48,984 bases of DNA from Rhodobacteraceae bacterium WD3A24 (GTDB taxonomy: Bacteria; Pseudomonadota; Alphaproteobacteria; Rhodobacterales; Rhodobacteraceae), in assembly GCA_002967695.1 (NCBI GenBank), contig PUHN01000025.1, positions 1 through 48,984 on the forward strand. The letters are read 5' to 3'. A program made the translations under genes and the position numbers. The notes beneath the pieces are model-generated. The model searched no databases. It saw only the letters and a program-made list of their open reading frames with translations, and was not told the origin of the DNA. Below are positions 19,553 to 28,093 of this stretch, piece by piece (the first letter of the stretch is position 1; every line of letters begins with the position of its first letter).

Positions 19553-20500
19553 ATGAGCATATCCGCCCCTGCCCACGCGGCGGCGACGCCCGCGCGCCCC
19601 GGACGCGGCGATATCGCCGTCTACGGTTTGATCGCGGCACTCGGCGCGGTGCTGTGGCATGTCGCGGCGCGCTATCCCGCGCAGATGCCGCTCTGGGGGC
19701 CCTACGAGTTTTCCTGGCCGATCTGGCTGGCGGTGACGCTGTCGGCCTACTGGACATGGCGCGGGCTCGCCCGCCTCGCCCCGGCCGCGCGGCCGGCCCG
19801 GTGGCGGCAGGCGGCGTTCTGGGCGGGGCTGGTCCTGCTCTACGCCGTCACGCAGACCCAGTTCGAGTATCTCGCCCAGCGGATGTTCTTCACCAACCGG
19901 CTTCAGCACGTCGCGATGCACCACGTCGGGCCGGTGCTGATCGCGCTGAGCGCCTGCGGGCCCGCGCTTCTGGCCGGCGCGCCGGCGTGGCTGCGCCGGC
20001 TCGTCGCGCTGCGGCCCCTGCGGGCGGTCTATCACGGGCTCCAGCAACCCGCTGTGGCGGTGACGCTGTTCGTGGGGCTGTTCTTTTTCTGGCTGATCCC
20101 GCCGGTGCATTTCACGGCCATGCTCGACCCGGTACTCTATCAGGTGATGAACTGGTCGATGGTGCTCGACGGCATCCTGTTCTGGGCGCTGGTGCTCGAC
20201 ACCCGCCCTGCCCCGCCGGCGCGGGTGGGCTGTGGCTTTCGCGCCGCGCTGGCGGTGGGGGTGATGTTTCCCCAGATCGTGCTGGGGGCGCTGATCACCT
20301 TCGCGCGGGTCGATCTGTTTCCCTATTACGCCTTCTGCGGGCGCTACTTCCCCTCCATCGGCGCGGTGACCGACCAGCAGATCGGCGGCATCGTCATCTG
20401 GATACCGCCCGCGATGATGAGCGTGCTGGCCGTACTCGTGGTCGTCGGCAACATGCGCCGGGCCGAGGCGGCGCGCGGGGGCGGCGCTACGCCGCGATGA
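19553..20500 (+). CDS. Cytochrome c oxidase assembly protein, caa3_CtaG family
   Basis: 315-residue polytopic membrane protein with about seven hydrophobic segments. The family's His-rich pattern is visible: NRLQHVAMHHVGPVLIALSACGP (about residues 116-138) and IPPVHFTAMLDPVLYQVMNW, with histidines suited to copper. It probably helps insert copper into a heme-copper oxidase. The gene follows the PCu(A)C gene by 7 bp and overlaps the convergent SCO gene by 14 bp. It is not the classical single-span Cox11-type CtaG. Confidence 0.88.
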   Translation: MSISAPAHAAATPARPGRGDIAVYGLIAALGAVLWHVAARYPAQMPLWGPYEFSWPIWLAVTLSAYWTWRGLARLAPAARPARWRQAAFWAGLVLLYAVTQTQFEYLAQRMFFTNRLQHVAMHHVGPVLIALSACGPALLAGAPAWLRRLVALRPLRAVYHGLQQPAVAVTLFVGLFFFWLIPPVHFTAMLDPVLYQVMNWSMVLDGILFWALVLDTRPAPPARVGCGFRAALAVGVMFPQIVLGALITFARVDLFPYYAFCGRYFPSIGAVTDQQIGGIVIWIPPAMMSVLAVLVVVGNMRRAEAARGGGATPR

Positions 20501-21107
20501 GCCGGCGCAGATCGCCTGCGCCCCCGGCGATATCGGCCTCGGGGGAGTCGAAGGCCGGCCACATCACGCGCGCCGCGCCGGCGCGGTCGAAGACATAGAC
20601 CGACTGGCCGTGCGAGACGGAGTAGCGCCGATCATCCTCGTGCGGCTCGACGCGGTAGGTCACCCGGAACCGCCGCGCCAGAATGGCAAGCTGGTTGTCG
20701 GTCCCGCGCAGCCCGTCGGCGCGCGGCGTGAAAAGCCCCACATAGCGGCGCATCACCTCGGGCGTGTCGCGCCGCGGATCGACGGTGACGAAGAGAAAGG
20801 ACACCTCCCCCGCCGCCGCGCCCAGGCGCTCGGCCAGGGCGGTGAGATTGGCCAGGGTCATCGGGCAGATATCGGGGCAGAAGGTGTAGCCGAAGAACAG
20901 CGCGACGACCCGGCCGCGATAATCGACCTCGGTGACGGAAGCGCCGTCATCGGCGCGCGTCATCTCGAAGGAGAGATCGGGCAGCGTGCCGGCCACGTCG
21001 ATGCCGTACCAGCCCTCGTCGCGGCACGCGCCCAGCGCGCCCAGCGCCGCGCCGCCGGCGGCAAGGCGCAGCGCGCCGCGGCGTGAGAGACGCTCAGTAA
21101 GGGCCAT
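20487..21107 (-). CDS. SCO1/SenC/PrrC family copper/thiol protein
   Basis: 206 residues with a thioredoxin-like fold. The copper/thiol motif CPDIC (C77, C81) and the distal H166 (VSHGQSVYVFD) are all present. The N-terminus has a signal with a lipobox-like LGAC (C28), so it may be a membrane-anchored lipoprotein. SCO proteins metallate or reduce the CuA site of subunit II. Its 5' end overlaps a 53-codon membrane-protein gene and its 3' end overlaps the convergent ctaG-like gene. Confidence 0.93.
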   Translation of the reverse strand: MALTERLSRRGALRLAAGGAALGALGACRDEGWYGIDVAGTLPDLSFEMTRADDGASVTEVDYRGRVVALFFGYTFCPDICPMTLANLTALAERLGAAAGEVSFLFVTVDPRRDTPEVMRRYVGLFTPRADGLRGTDNQLAILARRFRVTYRVEPHEDDRRYSVSHGQSVYVFDRAGAARVMWPAFDSPEADIAGGAGDLRRLIAA

Positions 21108-21255
21108 AGCGCACCAGCAGGACGACCCCCACCGCGCCGGCCAGAAAGACCAGCGCCGTCGCCACCAGCAGCAGCGCGAGCGCGCGGTTAGGCGCGTGCG
21201 TGCGCAGGCGCTGGTCGGCGGCGGTGGCGGGCTCGGAGTCCTCGGAATCGCTCAT
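21094..21255 (-). CDS. 53-residue single-span membrane protein next to SCO
   Basis: ATG at 21255, stop at 21094, overlapping the SCO start by 14 bases. Residues 1-23 are acidic then basic and hydrophilic, and residues 27-49 form one strong transmembrane helix (LALLLVATALVFLAGAVGVVLLV) ending in RYGPY. The translational overlap with sco argues that it is real. It might be a small assembly factor or oxidase-associated peptide; I do not recognise the family. Confidence 0.6.
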   Translation of the reverse strand: MSDSEDSEPATAADQRLRTHAPNRALALLLVATALVFLAGAVGVVLLVRYGPY

Positions 21256-21303
21256 GGCCGACAACCTAATCGCCCGCGCGGCAACGGCAATGCGCGTGCC
21301 CCG

Positions 21304-24300
21304 CTACAGATCGACGCGCAGGGTGGCGTCTTCCTCGACGGGGCGCGAGCAGCACAGGATGACCTTCTCCGCCCGTTCCTCGCCCGAGAGCACATAGTCG
21401 CGGTGCTCGATCTCGGTGTCGCCGGCATGGGGCGTCGCGCAGACCCCGCAGATGCCGTCGGAACACTTGGTGGTGACGGGCACGCCGGCCTCCTGCAGAA
21501 CGTCGGTGGCCGATTTGTCGGCCGGCACGTCGAGCACCCGGCCCGAGCGCGTCAGTTCGAGCCGGAAGGGATGGTTGACGTAGTCGGGCGGCTCGGGGAC
21601 GGTGAAATACTCCTTCGACAGCGCCGCCTCGGGCCAGCCCTTGGCCTGCGCCGCCTCGAACACCCCGTCCATGTAGCGATCGCTGCCGCAGGTGTAGAGC
21701 TTCGCCCCCGGCCGGTAGTCGGGAATCGCCCGTGCGAGGTCGATCCGCCCGCCCTCGGCGGAGAAGTGAAACGCCGCCCGGCCCGCCCAGGGCGCGGCCT
21801 CGATCTCGCCGGCGAAGCCGCAGCTCTCGCGGCTTTTCGCGCTGTAGTGCAGCTCGAAATCGCGGCCCAGGGCGTGCAGCCGGTGGGCCATGGTGATCAG
21901 CGGCGTCACCCCGATCCCGCCGGCCATGAACACCGAATAGGGCGCCTCCTCGTCCAGGGGGAAGTGATTGCGCGGCTCGGAGATGTAGACACGCCGCCCC
22001 TCGCGGAACACGCGGTGCATGAGCATCGAGCCGCCGCGCCCGCTGGCCTCGCGCTGCACGCCGAGGACATAGCGCGACGTGTCGGCGGGATCGCCGGCCA
22101 GCGAATACTGGCGCTGGAACTCCGGCGCGATGACGACATCGACATGCGCGCCCGCCGTCGCGGGGGGCAGCGCGCGCCCCTCCGGGTCGGCCAGCTCGAA
22201 ACGGACGACATCGTCGGAGAGATCCTCGCGGCGGCTGACCACGACCGGAAAGACCGGCGGCGCCTCCTGGTCGGTGCGCGGGCCGGGGGCGAGGCCCTCG
22301 GTCTCGCCGCCTGCCAGCCGCGCGCGATAGGCTTCGGGCGTGAGCATGTTGCGGTAGCGCTGGATGCCCGCCTCGCGGTCGAGCGGCTGGACGACCGGAT
22401 ACGGCCCCGGCATCACGTCGGCGGGATAGACGGCGAGTGTCTGGTCCTCGTATTTCAGGTCGATCGAGGTATCGAGATCGCGCGCATTGGTCGCGCCCGC
22501 CGGCGCGTATCGGCCCGCCTCGCGGTCGAGCTCGATGTCCCACCACCATTTCTTGACCGGGTTGATACCGCCCTTGCCGACCTTGTCGTCGAGTTTCGCC
22601 AGCGCCTTGGCCGTGCCCGGCGCCTTCATCGCCACCCAGCGGAAAGAGGCTTCGGAAAACAGCCCCTCAAGGTTCCACGGGCAGGTCTTCATGCAGCGCC
22701 CGCACATGCCGCCCGCCGAGTTGGTCAGCCGGTAGCGCGCGCATTTCTCGGCGTCCGACTTCCAGATCTCATAGCCGTTATACATCAGTTTCGGCCCGGC
22801 GGTGATCGCCCCCGAGGGGCATTCGCGGGCGCATTTGTTGCAGGAATTGCAGAACCGCTGCAGCCCGAAGTCGATCGGCTTGTCATGCGCCATCGGCATC
22901 GATGTCGTCACCGTGCCGGATTTCAGGCGCGGCCCCAGATAGGGGTTGAGGATGACCTCGCCGATCCGGCTGACCTCGCCCAGCCCCGACAGCAGCAGAA
23001 GCGGCGGCTGCAGCACCTCGCCGTCGATCACCGAATGCACCCGCGCCGAATAGCCCATGCGCCGGCACTGCTCGCCGATCACGCCGCCCAGCAGCGAAAA
23101 GCGCAGATAGGCGCGCATGGACTGGGCCACGGATATCCAGTCATCGCCCGAGGCGCCCTCCATCGTCTCGTGGCCCTGATCGAGCAGCATGTTGACGGCA
23201 TTGTCGTGATAGGGCTCGATCGGTTCGCCGCCCGAATTGTGCGAGTAATACGCCCAGTCGGGCACGCGGCTGAGCCCCACCGCGTCGCACGACAGATAGT
23301 AGCTGGCCGCCTTGAGGTTGTCGGCGTTGCGCGCGGGGTCGGCGGCGTTGGGCGAGACCGGCCCGCGCGCCTCGCCGAACTGCAGCAGCAGCAGCGCACC
23401 CAGCGCCCGCCGCGCGCAGGCGCCGATGGGGCTCTTGTTGACATACATCCCGCCCTTGGCGGCCTCCTGGACGTTCTTGCCCATGTCGCCGTAAAGCGCG
23501 CGCGCGAAGAAGTCGGCCCGCTTGGGAAAGCGCGGCACGCGGGGTTCGTCGATGAAGGTGGTGGGCTCCTCCACCCGCTTGATCTTCTCGAAGGGGTACG
23601 GCCCCATGCGGAATTCGCGGTCGCGGTAGGGCTCGGCGGTGCGCGCACTGCGCGCGGTGCCGCGGCCCAGCCACCAGTCCGGGCCGTGGCTGCGCCAGCC
23701 CGCCCGGCCGGCATTCTCGCCCAGCGGCGCGTCGGGGGCGAGCGCCATGGTCGTGGTCACCGCGGCCAGGCCGAAGCGGCGCCCGACATACGGGTTCTCG
23801 ATGACGGGGCCGCTTTCGCCGTCAACGATCCCGGCCAGCCCGGCCGAGACGGCGAGCCGGCCCAGATCGACATCCGAGGTCGTGGCCGAATGGCTGCGCG
23901 CCTCGAAGCCCAGCATCCGCATATAGGTCGACAGCACCACGGCGGTGTTCGACGCCAGCAGCGCGGCGCGCTGTGCCTGAGTGCCGTGCAGCCAGTCGGT
24001 GCCGGGCTCGCCCTCGCCCGGCTCGCGGGTGTACTCGACAAGGAAGACAAGCGCATGGGTGTGGTGCGTCACCGGCCCGTGACGCATGCGCGCCGAATCG
24101 AGCACATCGGCATAGATCGCGTCGATTCCTGCGGCATGGGTGTGGGGCTGGCCCTGCTCCAACTCGGCGCGCAGCGACTCGATGACGGGGTTGCGGATCG
24201 GCTCGACCAGATGGTGGTCGGGCGCGAGCCCGCCCACGCCGACCATCGAGGCGTCGAAATAGTAGCCCGCCGCCTTGAGGTGGCGCGCGCGCTCGGCCGG

Positions 24301-24534
24301 ATCGCGGGGGATATCGGCCTGGCCATGGGTGATCGCACCGTCGCGGACGGTGTCGAACATCCCCATGAAGCGCGCCATCGCATGGGTCAGCGACTCAGGG
24401 TCGGGATGGTCGAAACGCAACGCCTCCATCGACGGCAGGCGCGTCAAATCGGGCGCGGCCTCGGCGCGGGTGAGCCGCTCAAGCGGAAAGGGGCCCAGAT
24501 GCACCGGGCGATTCTTGTAGGAAAACAGTCGCAT
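21304..24534 (-). CDS. rdhA: Self-sufficient, non-respiratory reductive dehalogenase fused to an FMN/NAD(P)H/[2Fe-2S] reductase
   Basis: 1076 residues. Residues 1-300 and 305-560 are degenerate copies of one fold (LGPFPLERL vs MGPYPFEKI; HLKAAGYYFDASMVGV vs NLKAASYYLSCDAVGL; ENPYVGRRFG vs LNPYLGPRLK), as known for the B12-binding core of NpRdhA and BhbA. Two [4Fe-4S] motifs follow: C562/C565/C568/C572 and C598/C611/C614/C618. Residues 760-1076 form a phthalate-dioxygenase-reductase-type module: RQYSLAG (808, flavin), GGIGVTP (872-878, nucleotide) and a [2Fe-2S] site at C1024, C1029, C1032 and C1061/1062. No Tat signal or rdhB anchor is present, so it is cytoplasmic and NAD(P)H-driven. It should reductively remove halogen from (hydroxy)haloaromatics; the substrate is unproven. 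Lies 41 bp after marR. Confidence 0.92.
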   Translation of the reverse strand: MRLFSYKNRPVHLGPFPLERLTRAEAAPDLTRLPSMEALRFDHPDPESLTHAMARFMGMFDTVRDGAITHGQADIPRDPAERARHLKAAGYYFDASMVGVGGLAPDHHLVEPIRNPVIESLRAELEQGQPHTHAAGIDAIYADVLDSARMRHGPVTHHTHALVFLVEYTREPGEGEPGTDWLHGTQAQRAALLASNTAVVLSTYMRMLGFEARSHSATTSDVDLGRLAVSAGLAGIVDGESGPVIENPYVGRRFGLAAVTTTMALAPDAPLGENAGRAGWRSHGPDWWLGRGTARSARTAEPYRDREFRMGPYPFEKIKRVEEPTTFIDEPRVPRFPKRADFFARALYGDMGKNVQEAAKGGMYVNKSPIGACARRALGALLLLQFGEARGPVSPNAADPARNADNLKAASYYLSCDAVGLSRVPDWAYYSHNSGGEPIEPYHDNAVNMLLDQGHETMEGASGDDWISVAQSMRAYLRFSLLGGVIGEQCRRMGYSARVHSVIDGEVLQPPLLLLSGLGEVSRIGEVILNPYLGPRLKSGTVTTSMPMAHDKPIDFGLQRFCNSCNKCARECPSGAITAGPKLMYNGYEIWKSDAEKCARYRLTNSAGGMCGRCMKTCPWNLEGLFSEASFRWVAMKAPGTAKALAKLDDKVGKGGINPVKKWWWDIELDREAGRYAPAGATNARDLDTSIDLKYEDQTLAVYPADVMPGPYPVVQPLDREAGIQRYRNMLTPEAYRARLAGGETEGLAPGPRTDQEAPPVFPVVVSRREDLSDDVVRFELADPEGRALPPATAGAHVDVVIAPEFQRQYSLAGDPADTSRYVLGVQREASGRGGSMLMHRVFREGRRVYISEPRNHFPLDEEAPYSVFMAGGIGVTPLITMAHRLHALGRDFELHYSAKSRESCGFAGEIEAAPWAGRAAFHFSAEGGRIDLARAIPDYRPGAKLYTCGSDRYMDGVFEAAQAKGWPEAALSKEYFTVPEPPDYVNHPFRLELTRSGRVLDVPADKSATDVLQEAGVPVTTKCSDGICGVCATPHAGDTEIEHRDYVLSGEERAEKVILCCSRPVEEDATLRVDL

Positions 24535-24575
24535 GTGTTTCGTCGTCGTCCTTTCGGCGTGCCGCGATGGCGTGC

Positions 24576-25052
24576 TCAGAAATCGGTCAGACCTTCGTCC
24601 TCACCCTCGGCAAGCAGGGCGAGCCCGCTCATCACCGCCTCGAAATGCTCGGGCGCGAGCTTGGCGCGAAAATGCTCGTTGAGCGCGTCGACCCGCGCGC
24701 GGGTGGCTCGGGTGACGGCGGCGCCCTGCTCGGTGAGTTCCACCCGCACCGCGCGGCCGTCGGGGCCGTTGCCGTTTCGGCGCACGAGATAGCCGCGCGC
24801 CTCGAGGCTGCGCAGCAGCCGCGACGCCGCCGGGCGCGTCACGCCGATATAGTCGGCCAGCGCCGACGGCGTGTTGACGCCTTCCTCGCCCACGCCGGTG
24901 AGCACGCACCACATCAGCCGGGTCAGGCCGTGCTCGGCGATCAGGGACTCGAGCTTGTTCTGAAGGATTCGCGACAGACGCGAAACCCTGTAGCCGAGCC
25001 GCTTGTGCAACTCGTATTCGGTGGCATGCTGGTGATTCAACTCGACGGCCAT
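24576..25052 (-). CDS. MarR-family transcriptional regulator of the dehalogenase locus
   Basis: 158 residues with winged HTH (TPSALADYIGVTRPAASRLLRSLEARGYLVRRNGNGPDGRAVRVELTEQG). MarR proteins usually repress until an aromatic ligand binds. It is first in the marR-rdhA transcript and divergent from the TRAP operon, with overlapping dyads in the 105-bp gap. It very likely autoregulates and controls both sides. Confidence 0.92.
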   Translation of the reverse strand: MAVELNHQHATEYELHKRLGYRVSRLSRILQNKLESLIAEHGLTRLMWCVLTGVGEEGVNTPSALADYIGVTRPAASRLLRSLEARGYLVRRNGNGPDGRAVRVELTEQGAAVTRATRARVDALNEHFRAKLAPEHFEAVMSGLALLAEGEDEGLTDF

Positions 25053-25062
25053 TTGTTAAGAC

Positions 25063-25087
25063 TTGACGAACTGGTTCATAGTGTCAA
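25063..25087. promoter_or_regulatory. Overlapping dyads in marR-rdhA / TRAP1 divergent promoter region
   Basis: TTGAC (25063-25067) and GTCAA (25083-25087) form an inverted repeat. Within it, GAAC-TG-GTTC (25068-25077) is a second dyad. Read on the minus strand, the right arm gives a perfect -35 hexamer (TTGACA, 25087-25082) pointing to marR; on plus, TTGACG (25063-25068) points to dctP. A MarR dimer here would block both promoters. No convincing -10 could be assigned. Confidence 0.4.
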
Positions 25088-25157
25088 TCATCTAGTTACC
25101 ACGAATAACCACCCCGCCCGCGTCCGGACTGCGGGCGGATCGATCAGGGAGGAACTC

Positions 25158-26153
25158 ATGACGAAATCACTCGCCCCGGCGCTCGCGCTGGGTCTTGCCG
25201 TGGCCGCGGCCCCCGCCACCGCCGCCGAGTTGAAGCTGGCGCATTTCATGTCGCCGCAGCACCCGATGCACGAGGCCGTGATGGTCCCGCTTGCCGAGGC
25301 GGTCGAGGAGGCGACCGACGGCGAGCTGACGATCCGCATCTACCCAGCTGGCGAGCTGGGCTCGGGCCCCAATCAGCAATACCGCCGCGCGCTGACCGGC
25401 ATTGCTGACATCGCCTTCAACCTGCCGCAATACACCCCCGCGGCGTTCGATCGCAGCCCGCTGCTGCACGTGCCGGGGCTGTTCGACTCGCCGCAGCAGG
25501 CCACGCGCCGCATCTGGGAGGAGATCGACGCGCTCGCACCGGATTTCTCGGAGGTCGAACTGCTGGCCTTCTGGACGAACAACCCGGCGATGCTGTTCAC
25601 CCGCGACACGCCCGTGCGCAGCCTCGCCGATATCGAGGGGCTCAAGATTCGCGCGCCCGATCCCGTCTCGGCCCAGATCATCGAGGCCTGGGGCGCGAGC
25701 CCGGTGTCGATGTCGGCCACCGAGACCTACAACGCGATGAGCACCGGCGTGGTCGACGGCACGCTGATCGGTGCCTCGGCGGTGGGCTCCTACAATCTGC
25801 AGGAGGTCTCGGACTACGTCACGCTCAACGTGCCCGGCGCGCTTTCGACCTTCACCCTGATCATGAACCAGCAGGCCTATGACGGGCTCAGCGAGTCCCA
25901 GCGCGCCGCCCTCGACGAGGCTTCGGGCGAATCGCTGTCCATGCTCGGCGCCGAAGGGTTCGCCGCCGCCGGCGAACGGGGGCTGGAGGCCCTGCGCGCG
26001 GCCGATGTCGAGCTGCTGGAGCTCAGCGACGAGGCGCTGGCCGAATTCGAGGCCGCGATGGCCGGGCCGATCAACGCCTATCTCGAAAGCGAGGGCGAGG
26101 CGGCCGGTTTCGACGGGCCGGCCTTCGTGGACCGCTTCCGCACGGCCGAATGA
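25158..26153 (+). CDS. dctP: TRAP transporter solute-binding protein, DctP type (system 1)
   Basis: 331 residues. The start at 25158 follows GGGAGGAA. It has a Sec signal to about residue 23 (ATAAE). DctP features include ELKLAHFMSPQHPMHEAV, GGL-type RIYPAGELGSGPNQQYRRALTGIADI and LKIRAPDPVSAQI. The last contains the conserved arginine that binds a substrate carboxylate. It captures an organic acid in the periplasm for the DctQM permease encoded downstream. Divergent location from marR-rdhA suggests a halogenated aromatic acid, which is inference. Confidence 0.94.
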   Translation: MTKSLAPALALGLAVAAAPATAAELKLAHFMSPQHPMHEAVMVPLAEAVEEATDGELTIRIYPAGELGSGPNQQYRRALTGIADIAFNLPQYTPAAFDRSPLLHVPGLFDSPQQATRRIWEEIDALAPDFSEVELLAFWTNNPAMLFTRDTPVRSLADIEGLKIRAPDPVSAQIIEAWGASPVSMSATETYNAMSTGVVDGTLIGASAVGSYNLQEVSDYVTLNVPGALSTFTLIMNQQAYDGLSESQRAALDEASGESLSMLGAEGFAAAGERGLEALRAADVELLELSDEALAEFEAAMAGPINAYLESEGEAAGFDGPAFVDRFRTAE

Positions 26154-26172
26154 CCGGCTCGGCGGCCCTTTC

Positions 26173-26703
26173 ATGACAGATCGTGAACCCGATGATGCCC
26201 TCGGCGCAGGCGACGCCGCGCCGGGGGTACCCCTTCCGGCGCCGCTGCGCCCGGTGATGTGGCTCGCCGAGGTCGTCGGTGGCCTCGCACTGATCGCGCT
26301 GATGCTGGTGACGGTCAGCGACGCGCTGATGCGCTCGCTGTTCAACCGGCCGGTTATGGGCGGCGGCGATGTCATTCAGGTGACGCTTGTCGTCGTCGTG
26401 GCCTGCGCGATTCCGGTCTGCATCGCCGCCGGCCGCGCGATCGCGATCGAGTTCTTCGTGCGCCTGCTGCCGCCGGCGGGGGCGCGTGTGCTTCACCGCG
26501 TCGTGGCTGCGCTCGGGGCGGCGGCGCTGCTCTATCTGGCCTGGCGGTGCTTTCTCAACGGCCGCGAGGCGGAGATGTTCGGCGAGACGACGATGCTGCT
26601 GCAAATCCCGTTCGGGCCATTCTACACGATACTGGCCGTCTCCTTCGCGCTGTCGGCGGCGCTGTTTCTGATGGAAGTCTGGCGCGGGGAAAAACTGCAA
26701 TGA
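26173..26703 (+). CDS. dctQ: TRAP transporter small permease, DctQ type (system 1)
   Basis: 176 residues with four membrane helices. The start at MTDREPDD (26173) lies 19 bp after dctP. The N-terminal 30 residues are acidic and hydrophilic, longer than usual. DctQ features include VTVSDALMRSLFNRPVMGGGDVIQ and AIAIEFFVRLLP. It partners DctM in Na+-driven uptake and overlaps dctM by four bases. Confidence 0.92.
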   Translation: MTDREPDDALGAGDAAPGVPLPAPLRPVMWLAEVVGGLALIALMLVTVSDALMRSLFNRPVMGGGDVIQVTLVVVVACAIPVCIAAGRAIAIEFFVRLLPPAGARVLHRVVAALGAAALLYLAWRCFLNGREAEMFGETTMLLQIPFGPFYTILAVSFALSAALFLMEVWRGEKLQ

Positions 26704-28007
26704 GCGATGCCACGATCGGACTGCTCGGCTTCGCCGGGCTCTTCGCGCTGATGGGTGTGGGCGTGCCGGTGGGCGTGGCGATGCTGGTGACGGGCTTTCT
26801 CGGCTCGCTGGCCATCACCGGACTGACCTCGGCGGCCTACACGCTGTCGGGGCAGACCTTCGCCTCGGCGTCGATGTACGAGCTTTCGGTGCTGCCGCTG
26901 TTCATCCTGATGGGCAACCTCGCCTCGGCCTCGGGTCTCAGCCGCGATCTCTACGACGCCGCCTATCGCTGGATCGGCCATGTGCGCGGCGGGCTCGCCG
27001 GGGCCACGGTCGTGGGCTGCGCGGGCTTCGCGGCGCTGTCGGGCTCGTCGATCGCCTCGGCGGTGACGATGGGGCGCGTCTCCTATCCCAGCATGCGCCG
27101 CTACAAATACGGCGGGCGGCTGGCGACGGGCTCGATCGCGGCGGGCGGCACGCTGGGCATCCTGATCCCGCCATCGACGGGCTTCGTCCTCTACGCGATC
27201 CTGACCGAGCAATCCATCGGCCAGCTTTTCATCGCCGGGGTTCTGCCCGGGCTGATGCTGATGGGGCTCTTTCTCGCCGCGATCGCGATCGTCGTGCGGC
27301 TGCGCCCGGCCGAGGGGCCGCGCGGGCCGGTCTTCACCCTTGGCGAGCGGCTCGCAGCCACCCGCCGCGCGACCGGCATCTTCGCGATCATCCTGCTGAC
27401 CATCGGGGGCATCTATGCCGGCATCTTCACCCCGGTCGAGGCGGCCGGGGTCGGCGCCGCCTTCGCGGCGATCATGCTGGTGCTGCGCGGCGGGCTGAGC
27501 CGCCCGACCGTGAGCGCGGTGCTGCGCGACAGCCTCAAGACCACCGGCATGAGCTTTCTCATCCTGATCGGCGCGAAGGTCTTTGCCCCCTTCATCGCCC
27601 TGTCCGGGCTGCCGGGAATGGTGGCCGAGACGCTGACCGGCATGGGCCTGGGCGCCTATGGCACGCTGATCGTGATCCTGATCCTCTATGCCCTGCTCGG
27701 CATGGTGATCGAGGGGCTTTCGCTGCTGGTCATCACGCTGCCCATCGTCTTTCCGGTGATCATCGGCTTCGGCTTCGATCCGATCTGGTTCGGGGTGATC
27801 ATGGTCATCGTGCTCGAAATGGGCCTGATCAGCCCGCCGGTGGGGGTCAACTGCTTCGTGGTCTCGACCATCGCGCGCGACGTGCGGCTGGAGACGGTCT
27901 TTGCCGGCGTCATGCCCTTCTGGGCGGCGATGATGATCGCGGTGGCGCTCCTAGTGCTCGTCCCCGACATCGCGCTGCTGCTGCCCAACGCGATGTTCAG
28001 CCGCTAG
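26700..28007 (+). CDS. dctM: TRAP transporter large permease, DctM type (system 1)
   Basis: 435 residues, about twelve membrane helices. The start at 26700 forms an ATGA overlap with dctQ. Family motifs include FILMGNLASASGLSRDLYDAAYRWIGHVRGGLAGATV, GSIAAGGTLGILIPPS and a late LISPPVGVNCFV. This is the transport channel of the first TRAP system. A strong GC-rich hairpin (28058-28091) lies between its stop and the convergent iclR-type gene. Confidence 0.95.
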   Translation: MSDATIGLLGFAGLFALMGVGVPVGVAMLVTGFLGSLAITGLTSAAYTLSGQTFASASMYELSVLPLFILMGNLASASGLSRDLYDAAYRWIGHVRGGLAGATVVGCAGFAALSGSSIASAVTMGRVSYPSMRRYKYGGRLATGSIAAGGTLGILIPPSTGFVLYAILTEQSIGQLFIAGVLPGLMLMGLFLAAIAIVVRLRPAEGPRGPVFTLGERLAATRRATGIFAIILLTIGGIYAGIFTPVEAAGVGAAFAAIMLVLRGGLSRPTVSAVLRDSLKTTGMSFLILIGAKVFAPFIALSGLPGMVAETLTGMGLGAYGTLIVILILYALLGMVIEGLSLLVITLPIVFPVIIGFGFDPIWFGVIMVIVLEMGLISPPVGVNCFVVSTIARDVRLETVFAGVMPFWAAMMIAVALLVLVPDIALLLPNAMFSR

Positions 28008-28057
28008 GCACGCAGGCCCCCGGCGCGTCCATCGGCCAGACCCGGCCACGGCCGCCG

Positions 28058-28091
28058 CCCGCGCCCGCCTCTTGCTCTTGGCGGGCGCGGG
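28058..28091. terminator. Bidirectional stem-loop between TRAP1 and iclR-type gene
   Basis: CCCGCGCCCGCC at 28058-28069 pairs perfectly with GGCGGGCGCGGG at 28080-28091 (12 bp, 10-base loop). It lies between convergent genes and probably ends both transcripts. It lacks a uridine tract on either strand. Confidence 0.6.
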
Positions 28092-28093
28092 GG

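Noticed and set aside
20932-24792. Plus-strand open frame of almost 1300 codons antisense to rdhA
   Set aside because: Mirror frame of the dehalogenase, low complexity of Arg/His/Gly, runs through gene boundaries on the other strand.
24535-25157. Cobalamin riboswitch or B12 gene upstream of the B12-dependent dehalogenase
   Set aside because: No B12-box-like sequence or structured leader was seen in either gap; the enzyme presumably relies on cellular cobalamin.
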